From NCBI GenBank assembly GCA_003565035.1, contig PXDP01000230.1, forward strand, positions 1 to 11,347: 11,347 bases of DNA. Direction: 5' to 3'. Shown piece after piece: positions 6,665 through 11,347 of this stretch. Made by a program: the position numbers and the translations under genes. Within the stretch, counting starts at the first letter, position 1. The number at the start of each line of letters is the position of its first letter. The notes beneath the pieces are model-generated. The model was not told where the DNA came from, did no database searches, and saw nothing but the letters and a program-made list of their open reading frames with translations. Origin of the DNA: PVC group bacterium. Lineage in GTDB: Bacteria; Verrucomicrobiota; Kiritimatiellia; SS1-B-03-39; UBA6053.

Positions 6665-6694
6665 GTACTTATAAATATTACGACATTAAGATTG

Positions 6695-6907
6695 TCATTT
6701 ATTTACCCGCGCCTGATCGGCCACCCAGCGCAAAAGTGCCGCTTTGTCCGCGAACCGTCCCTCCAACTGTTCATCGTAGGCACGACGCTTCCAGTCACCG
6801 ATCACCGGACCTCTGAGCCCCAGTTCCATCAGATCCCGCCCGTTCACCCAGGGGGTCGGCAGCGACGCTTCCGCCTCAACCTCCGCGCGCACCCGCTGCA
6901 GGATTTC
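6695..6907 (-). pseudogene. In-frame C-terminal tail of the interrupted nucleotidyltransferase
   Basis: Directly after the TAA at 6910-6908 the same frame continues for 70 codons (EILQRVRAEVEAE ... WVADQARVNK) to TGA at 6697-6695. The piece has the hallmarks of the family's C-terminal end: a helix rich in charged residues, then VNGRDLMELGLRGPVIGDW, then DEQLEGRFADKAALLRWV, matching the usual 'tGhDLialGl.pGp..g..L...eeaqLeG......eAl.wv' pattern. It is therefore the distal part of the upstream gene, not a separate one. A GTG at 6892 could restart translation, but no ribosome binding site is seen. Confidence 0.8.
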
Positions 6908-8032
6908 TTAACTCTCGGTAATCCCGTTGCTGCACAGACAGTCCACCCGGTGCAGTTCCAGCTCGTCGCCGATCACCGGCGAGGCCACCATCCGCTTTCG
7001 TGTCGCCTCCCGCATCTGCTTCACGTTCATAAAATTCATATGACGGTCCACCAGCCCCGTGACCTCCTCCCGCAGCGCGTTCGAAAACTTCATCTTCCGC
7101 ATCCACCGGTCCGCCATCCGCGCCCCCACCTGGGCATGGCCCATAAAGCGGATCCGCCCGTCCGCGTCCACCGTCCGCGTCGCCGGTTTGCCAATGTCAT
7201 GCAAAAGCACCCCCAGGGCCAGCCGCGCCGAAGGGGTCTGCAGCGAATTCAGCATCATCACGGTATGCGTCCACACATCCCCCTCCGGATGCCACTCGGG
7301 AGGCTGTTCACACCCCTTCAGTGCTAAAAATTCCGGCAAAATCACCTCAAGTAGACCGCAGGCCTCCAGCAGCTCCAGCGCATCGCCGGGACGCGCCGAT
7401 TCGGTCAGCAAACGCACAAACTCCACCCGGATCCGCTCCACACTGATCCGCCCCAAATCCCCGGCCCGCGCCCGGATTGCCTTCCGCGTCTCCGGTTCAA
7501 TCTCAAAACCCAGCACCGCCGCAAAGCGCACCGCCCGCAGCATCCGCAAATGATCCTCACGAAACCGCTCCGCCGGATCGCCAATCGCCCGGATAACCCC
7601 ATGATTCAAGTCCGCCTGACCGCCCACAAAATCGATCACCTCCCCCGAAAACGGATCGAGAAAGAGTCCGTTAATGGTGAAATCCCGCCGCCGCGCGTCC
7701 TCCTCCGGCGAACTCGGCTCAATTCCCGCCGGCCGGCGGCCATCGGTATAATCCAGGTCGCGCCGGAATGTCGTCACCTCAAACGCCTCCTCCCCCATCA
7801 TCACCTGAATCACCCCGAACGCTTTTCCCAGGGCATGTGTCCGCTCAAACAGAGCCTCCACCTGATCGGGGGTCGCATCGCTGGCCAGATCAATATCCTT
7901 CGGCGCGCGTCCCAACAGCCAGTCCCGCACACAGCCCCCGGCAAACAAGACCTCAAATCCCGCCTCGCGCAGCGTTTCCGACAGTCGGAACGCGGCCGGA
8001 TGCGTTTTCCGATGATCGGAAAACGCGGTCAC
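6908..8032 (-). CDS. CCA-adding enzyme / poly(A) polymerase family protein, cut short by TAA
   Basis: A class II nucleotidyltransferase that adds CCA (or A residues) to RNA 3' ends, chiefly to mature tRNA. The 374-aa frame contains AGGCVRDWLLGR (31-42) with the metal-binding pair in KDIDLA (D46, D48), ARRRDFTINGL (113-123), EDHLRMLRAVRF (159-170) and ISVERIRVEF (196-205). An HD domain follows, with His255, His278-Asp279 (LLHDIGK), His299 and His331. It ends at HRVDCLCSNGITES, where homologues normally continue, often with Tyr next. The expected tail does continue in frame after the stop, and the uninterrupted protein would be 445 aa. A Tyr codon changed to TAA, a sequencing error, or a pseudogene in the making are all possible. 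The start is GTG, overlapping the oxidoreductase stop as GTGA. CCA-adding, A-adding and poly(A) activity cannot be told apart here. Confidence 0.87.
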   Translation of the reverse strand: MTAFSDHRKTHPAAFRLSETLREAGFEVLFAGGCVRDWLLGRAPKDIDLASDATPDQVEALFERTHALGKAFGVIQVMMGEEAFEVTTFRRDLDYTDGRRPAGIEPSSPEEDARRRDFTINGLFLDPFSGEVIDFVGGQADLNHGVIRAIGDPAERFREDHLRMLRAVRFAAVLGFEIEPETRKAIRARAGDLGRISVERIRVEFVRLLTESARPGDALELLEACGLLEVILPEFLALKGCEQPPEWHPEGDVWTHTVMMLNSLQTPSARLALGVLLHDIGKPATRTVDADGRIRFMGHAQVGARMADRWMRKMKFSNALREEVTGLVDRHMNFMNVKQMREATRKRMVASPVIGDELELHRVDCLCSNGITES

Positions 8033-9144
8033 GTCAGTTCATCCACCGCCAGACATTCCCCCGGACGAAGAATCGCCTCTTCGGCCACCCAGGCGGCCCG
8101 CATGGTCTCATACGCGCCCGCCACCGCATCGACCGCCCCGCCCCCGGCCGCCACGCTGTCCAGAAACCGGCTCAGCAGACCACTCATGTCGTGGTGCGAT
8201 TTGTCATGCGGATTCGGACGAAACACTTCCGTCCGGTCAAAGCGGTTCTCTTTCTGCTCCGCGTCGAGTTTGAACAGGTGCAGCTCTTCGGTATACAGCC
8301 GCATGTCGCAACTGCCGCCGGTGCCGATGACCGAGATGTTAAACTCATGCCCGGGCGCGTGCGCGTAATTCGGGCGGTAATTCTTTTCCCGGTACCAGGT
8401 CGCCGCCCGGTCGTGCATCACCTGAAAATTCACCGTCACCCCGCGCTCGGTGGTGATCATCAGCGTCACGTTCGCGGGCACATCCGCCGGATAGAACGAC
8501 AGCGGATTTTTGGCCGGACAAAAGGCCTGCACCGTCCGGATAGTGCCCGCGTAGTGGCGGATCAGATCGAGCTGATGAATCCCGCAGTGATAAATCAGTC
8601 CCCCGCCCCGCTTGCGGTCCAGTTTCCAGACCTCCTCCAGATTCCCATGCGGCGACTGCGACCACCAGTGCCCCCGCGAGTCCAGAATCGACAGCCATTG
8701 CACCTCGCCAAAATAGCCCTCGCCGATCAGATCCTTCAACCGTGCGGTCATGGTGCCGTGAATATACTCAAAGCCCACCTGCACCGTGCCCTGAGAACGG
8801 GCCTCCGCCTCCACAATCTGCCGGCATTCCGCCAGTGTCGGTGCCATCGGCTTCTCCAAATACACGTGACACCCGGCCTCCAGCGCCTCCAGCGTCGCGT
8901 CCAGATGATCATGGTTCGCATTCACCACACAGGCCACCTGCGGCACTCCGCCCGCGTCCTGCAAATCCTGAAACGAACTGAAGCCCGGCACCCCGTACTT
9001 GCCTGACAGCTCCTGCTGCCGCGCCGGTGATCGCGTCACCACGCCGGTCACATGATAAGAAGGATGATGGGCCAAATCGCGCAGAAAGTGTTCTCCCACG
9101 CTGCCGCCCCCGATAATCGCAATACGTAAAGGTTCAGGATGCAT
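8029..9144 (-). CDS. Gfo/Idh/MocA family oxidoreductase
   Basis: A 371-aa NAD(P)-dependent oxidoreductase of the glucose-fructose oxidoreductase / inositol dehydrogenase family, presumably acting on a sugar or cyclitol in the cytoplasm. The substrate is unknown. The N-terminal Rossmann fold shows RIAIIGGGSVGEHF (7-20), VVNANHDHLDATLEALEAG (73-91) and the catalytic-lysine motif EKPMAP (97-102). The C-terminal beta-sheet domain has GGGLIYHCGIHQLDLIRHYAG, residues 180-200. There His190 is kept, but the residue usually Asp, four before it, is His186; variants of this kind occur in the family. No signal peptide is seen. The ATG start has only a weak purine stretch upstream (GGGTTCGGG). It leads a two-gene operon with the nucleotidyltransferase through a 4-bp stop/start overlap. 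A functional link between the two is not obvious. Confidence 0.92.
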   Translation of the reverse strand: MHPEPLRIAIIGGGSVGEHFLRDLAHHPSYHVTGVVTRSPARQQELSGKYGVPGFSSFQDLQDAGGVPQVACVVNANHDHLDATLEALEAGCHVYLEKPMAPTLAECRQIVEAEARSQGTVQVGFEYIHGTMTARLKDLIGEGYFGEVQWLSILDSRGHWWSQSPHGNLEEVWKLDRKRGGGLIYHCGIHQLDLIRHYAGTIRTVQAFCPAKNPLSFYPADVPANVTLMITTERGVTVNFQVMHDRAATWYREKNYRPNYAHAPGHEFNISVIGTGGSCDMRLYTEELHLFKLDAEQKENRFDRTEVFRPNPHDKSHHDMSGLLSRFLDSVAAGGGAVDAVAGAYETMRAAWVAEEAILRPGECLAVDELT

Positions 9145-9238
9145 CCCGAACCCATACTCAATCCCGACTGGAAATCAATGACCAACAAGTCCCGGTGAAT
9201 TCATTTGATTCGGCACTGAAATCCCGTAGGGGTGGATT
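9145..9238. promoter_or_regulatory. Divergent intergenic region, oxidoreductase / hydrolase
   Basis: These 94 bp separate the two divergent units and should carry both promoters. I cannot pick out a convincing promoter on either strand. A ribosome binding site (AGGGGTGG) lies at its right end for the hydrolase. Confidence 0.4.
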
Positions 9239-9880
9239 ATGGACATACGCATACTCCCCACCGGCATGATTCAAACCAACTGCATCCTCCTCTCCCGTGA
9301 AAACGGTGACACCCTGGTGATTGATCCCGGGGCGGATGCGGAAAGCCTCCTCGACATCCTTGAAAAAGGCAGCCTCAACGTCGTGGGGTATCCCCTCACC
9401 CACGGTCACTACGACCATGTCTGCGCCCTGCACGAAATGCATGCCGCCAAGCCCGCCCCCTGCTACATGCACCCGCTCGACCTCGTCTGGGCCTTCACGC
9501 CCCGCAACCAGAATCCCCCCTGGTATACCCAGCCAGATCCCAAACAGATCCCGGAGGTCACCCCCGCCTGGGAAACAGACGGTCCCTTTGAGATTGCCGG
9601 CTTCCAATTCGAAACCCTTCACCTTCCCGGCCATTCCCCCGGCAGCGTCGGATTTTATTTTCCCGGGGACGGGCTCCTCATCGGCGGTGACGTTCTCTTC
9701 AAAGGCAGCATGGGCCGCACCGACCTGCCCGGCGGCGACGGAATTGCCCTCTACGCCTCGCTGCGCCGCATCGCCGAACTGCCGCCCGAAACCGTGGTCA
9801 TTCCCGGCCACGGCCCCGACACCACCGTCGCCCAGGAACTCCGAAATAATCCGTATATGCGCGAAGCGCTGCAGGGATAA
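9239..9880 (+). CDS. Metallo-beta-lactamase-fold hydrolase, YcbL/GloB-like
   Basis: A 213-aa cytoplasmic metallohydrolase. It has the full binuclear metal site: THGHYDH (54-60; His55, His57, Asp59, His60), PGHSPGS (130-136; His132), bridging Asp151 in GGDVLF, and PGHG (189-192; His191). LFKGSMGRTDLPGGD (153-167) is typical of the short glyoxalase II-like group (E. coli YcbL, about 215 aa), which lacks the C-terminal substrate-binding helices of classical glyoxalase II. Hydrolysis of a thioester such as lactoylglutathione is the usual annotation, but the true substrate is open. The ATG start has AGGGGTGG 5 nt upstream. The secreted hydrolase gene begins 8 nt after its TAA, so the two are probably co-transcribed. 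Confidence 0.92.
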   Translation: MDIRILPTGMIQTNCILLSRENGDTLVIDPGADAESLLDILEKGSLNVVGYPLTHGHYDHVCALHEMHAAKPAPCYMHPLDLVWAFTPRNQNPPWYTQPDPKQIPEVTPAWETDGPFEIAGFQFETLHLPGHSPGSVGFYFPGDGLLIGGDVLFKGSMGRTDLPGGDGIALYASLRRIAELPPETVVIPGHGPDTTVAQELRNNPYMREALQG

Positions 9881-9888
9881 AGCTCCAC

Positions 9889-11347
9889 ATGAAAGGCCTG
9901 CTGCTCTTTCTGGCCATGCTCCTCGGAGCCGTCCATCTCCCCGCCGCTGAATTTACCCCGCTGATTAGCTTTCAGACCGAAGCCCCTTCCGCCTGGCGCA
10001 GCCGTCCGGTTCATTCCGCCCCGTCTGCTTCCGCCACGTCTGCTTCCCGCACCGGTCTCCGGTTTCTTCTGCAGTTTGGACGCAGCGACCAGCGGATCCT
10101 TCTCGAACGCGCCGGCACCTGGAATCTGGCCGGAGCCTCCGGATTCCGGTTCCGCCTGGATGTGCCCAACCCGGAGCGCATTCTCGAAGGTTCGCTTATC
10201 TTTCAGTCCGGAGCCGGCGCCTACATCCTGCCCTTCACCCTGCACCGGAGCGGTATCAACGCACTCTATCTGCCCAAGGCCGACGCAAAAACCGAAGGCA
10301 CCCCCGCTGGATGGGACCGGATCACCGCCATCCGCCTCGCCTTCTGGCCGCGCGGTGAAGGCACCGTCGCAATCTCCCCGCTCAGCCTGGAGGCCGTCCG
10401 CGCCGCCCTGGTCATCCTCAGCGGCGAATCCCGAGCCGTCACCGGCGACGAACGCTACCTCTCCCGCGTCACCCTCTGGCACCTTCAGCGCATCCTCAAC
10501 ACCCTAGGCCTGCCGTATGCCGTCCATCCCGCCAATGCCCTCGACGCACTCCCCGGCGCCGCCGTGCTGCTCATTCCGTATCTTCCCAACCCCACTCCCG
10601 CCGACACCCGGGCTCTGACCGCCCTGCTTGACCGCGGCCGGAAACTCATCGTCTGGGAAAGCAGTCAAACCGACCTCGCCCGCCGCCTCGGCACCGACCT
10701 CGGTCCACAGCGCGCCTCCGAAACCGTCGGACTCTACGATCAGCTCCGGTTTGAACGCCCCGGGGTTCCCGAACGCGTCTTCCAGCACGCCTGGCGCTTC
10801 CACGAACTCCGCCCCCGCACCGGCGCACAGGTCCTCGCCACCTGGGGAAATGCCCAAGGAGAAACCTCCAGCCTTCCCGCCGCGATTCTGCATTCCGACG
10901 GAGCCTGGTTCGCCGCCTCCTGGCGCTCCGGGGATGTCAGCGGCAAAGCCGACGTTCTCTTCAGCCTGCTCGAAACCCTCGCCCCCGACAGCCTCGCACC
11001 CGCCGCTGATGTTCTCGCCGACACCCTGCCGCCCGCGCATCCCGCCGAAACGCTGGAGGGCCCTGCGCGTTTTCTGCAAACCCGGGCGGACACCTACCGA
11101 ACCCGGGCCCAAACCGCCAGCGGCTCTGCCCGCGTCCGCGCCCTGCGCGATGCCCACACCTGGCAGCAGCGGGCCGATGCCCGCCGCGCCCCGCCCTGGA
11201 ACCCGCCCATGGTCGGCATCTGGGACCAGCAGGGCACCGGATTTTACGCCGGAAGCTGGGACGAACCCTGCCGCATCCTCAAAGCCGCCGGCTTCACCGC
11301 CGTCTTCCCCAACCTCTCCAACGCCGCCCGCGCCCACTACCCCTCCC
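9889..11347 (+). CDS. Secreted family-10-like glycoside hydrolase (5' part, runs off the window)
   Basis: An open frame from ATG 9889 to the window edge gives 486 residues without a stop. Residues 1-20 (MKGLLLFLAMLLGAVHLPAA) form a signal peptide. Residues 25-170 look like a beta-sandwich, carbohydrate-binding-like domain (WNLAGASGFRFRLDV; WDRITAIRLAFWP). Residues 172-272 have a Rossmann/GATase1-like pattern (ALVILSGE; AAVLLIPYLPNP; RGRKLIVWE). A linker and a helical stretch follow. From Met441, MVGIWDQQGTGFYAGSWD and then AGFTAVFPNL and AHYPS match my recollection of the first strands of the GHL10 (DUF187-like) barrel in PVC proteins. The catalytic residues would lie beyond the edge. The likely role is polysaccharide breakdown outside the cytoplasm. 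AGGGAT lies about 12 nt before the ATG, overlapping the end of the upstream gene. The family call is moderate, while coding status is near certain. Confidence 0.8.
   Translation, partial: MKGLLLFLAMLLGAVHLPAAEFTPLISFQTEAPSAWRSRPVHSAPSASATSASRTGLRFLLQFGRSDQRILLERAGTWNLAGASGFRFRLDVPNPERILEGSLIFQSGAGAYILPFTLHRSGINALYLPKADAKTEGTPAGWDRITAIRLAFWPRGEGTVAISPLSLEAVRAALVILSGESRAVTGDERYLSRVTLWHLQRILNTLGLPYAVHPANALDALPGAAVLLIPYLPNPTPADTRALTALLDRGRKLIVWESSQTDLARRLGTDLGPQRASETVGLYDQLRFERPGVPERVFQHAWRFHELRPRTGAQVLATWGNAQGETSSLPAAILHSDGAWFAASWRSGDVSGKADVLFSLLETLAPDSLAPAADVLADTLPPAHPAETLEGPARFLQTRADTYRTRAQTASGSARVRALRDAHTWQQRADARRAPPWNPPMVGIWDQQGTGFYAGSWDEPCRILKAAGFTAVFPNLSNAARAHYPS
10015..10044 (+). repeat. 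Two tandem 15-bp units in the hydrolase gene
   Basis: TCCGCCCCGTCTGCT is followed directly by TCCGCCACGTCTGCT, with one base different. In frame this encodes SAPSA-SATSA, a Ser/Ala-rich segment near residues 43-52, probably a surface loop that expanded by slippage. Confidence 0.7.

Larger units (their letters stand above)
6552..6694 (-). promoter_or_regulatory. AT-rich leader and promoter region of the ATPase unit
   Basis: This 143-bp gap separates the nucleotidyltransferase reading frame from the importer ATPase gene. It contains the proposed promoter, a palindrome, and roughly 75 nt of untranslated leader ending in AGAAGGAAA. No factor-independent terminator for the upstream nucleotidyltransferase operon is evident. 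Confidence 0.6.

Noticed and set aside
6908..6910. Recoding of TAA as a sense codon in this organism
   Set aside because: TAA is the natural end of murB, pdxJ, the lipoprotein, the GGDEF-like gene and the metallo-hydrolase in this window, so a general reassignment does not fit.
7768..9006. Plus-strand open frame of 412 codons
   Set aside because: It is antisense to the oxidoreductase and the start of the nucleotidyltransferase. Low-complexity Arg/Pro/His-rich composition marks it as a shadow.
10504..11337. Minus-strand open frame of 277 codons
   Set aside because: It is antisense to the secreted hydrolase. Its very Gly-rich translation is a by-product of the C-rich codons on the other strand.

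Overview
The window is a GC-rich stretch of bacterial chromosome with eight complete or nearly complete genes and the 5' part of a ninth. It contains no rRNA or tRNA gene, insertion sequence or CRISPR array. The gene set suggests a Gram-negative-type heterotroph of the PVC group, perhaps Kiritimatiellota, Verrucomicrobiota or Lentisphaerota. The clues are a family-10-like glycoside hydrolase with a 'GIWDQQGTG ... AHYPS' style barrel start, a Gfo/Idh/MocA oxidoreductase, a lone sugar-importer ATPase, and a small lipoprotein next to murB. This placement is inference from protein style, not from a marker gene.

Layout. Positions 1-189 hold no convincing gene. They are AT-rich and carry unusual alternating inverted repeats (118-181) and a second dyad (31-61). 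A YheS-like ABC-F ATPase (190-2127, minus) is divergent from murB (2223-3170, plus). A small lipoprotein gene (3211-3546, plus) follows murB. It converges on, and overlaps by 11 bp, a three-gene minus-strand unit read from about 6630 down to 3536: a UgpC/MsmK/MalK-type ATPase, a membrane-anchored degenerate GGDEF protein joined to it by a TTGA overlap, and pdxJ. Upstream of this unit, 6552-6694 is AT-rich and holds a plausible promoter with a perfect 14-bp palindrome at the expected transcription start.

Next, also on the minus strand, is an operon of a Gfo/Idh/MocA oxidoreductase (8029-9144) and a CCA-adding/poly(A) polymerase family enzyme (from 8032) joined by a GTGA overlap. The nucleotidyltransferase is interrupted by an in-frame TAA at 6908-6910. 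Its normal C-terminal tail continues in the same frame to 6695. Divergent from this operon, on the plus strand, are a YcbL/GloB-like metallo-beta-lactamase-fold hydrolase (9239-9880) and, 8 nt later, a secreted multidomain protein whose family-10-like barrel begins near residue 441 and runs off the right edge.

Most genes are housekeeping: cell wall precursor synthesis (murB), vitamin B6 synthesis (pdxJ), tRNA 3'-end maturation and ribosome-associated ATPase. Carbohydrate use is represented by the lone importer ATPase, the oxidoreductase and the hydrolase. I see no clear new defence or mobile system. The points most worth a second look are the nonsense codon in the nucleotidyltransferase, the protein with two apparently degenerate GGDEF-like halves, the operator-like palindrome, and the repeat array near the left edge.
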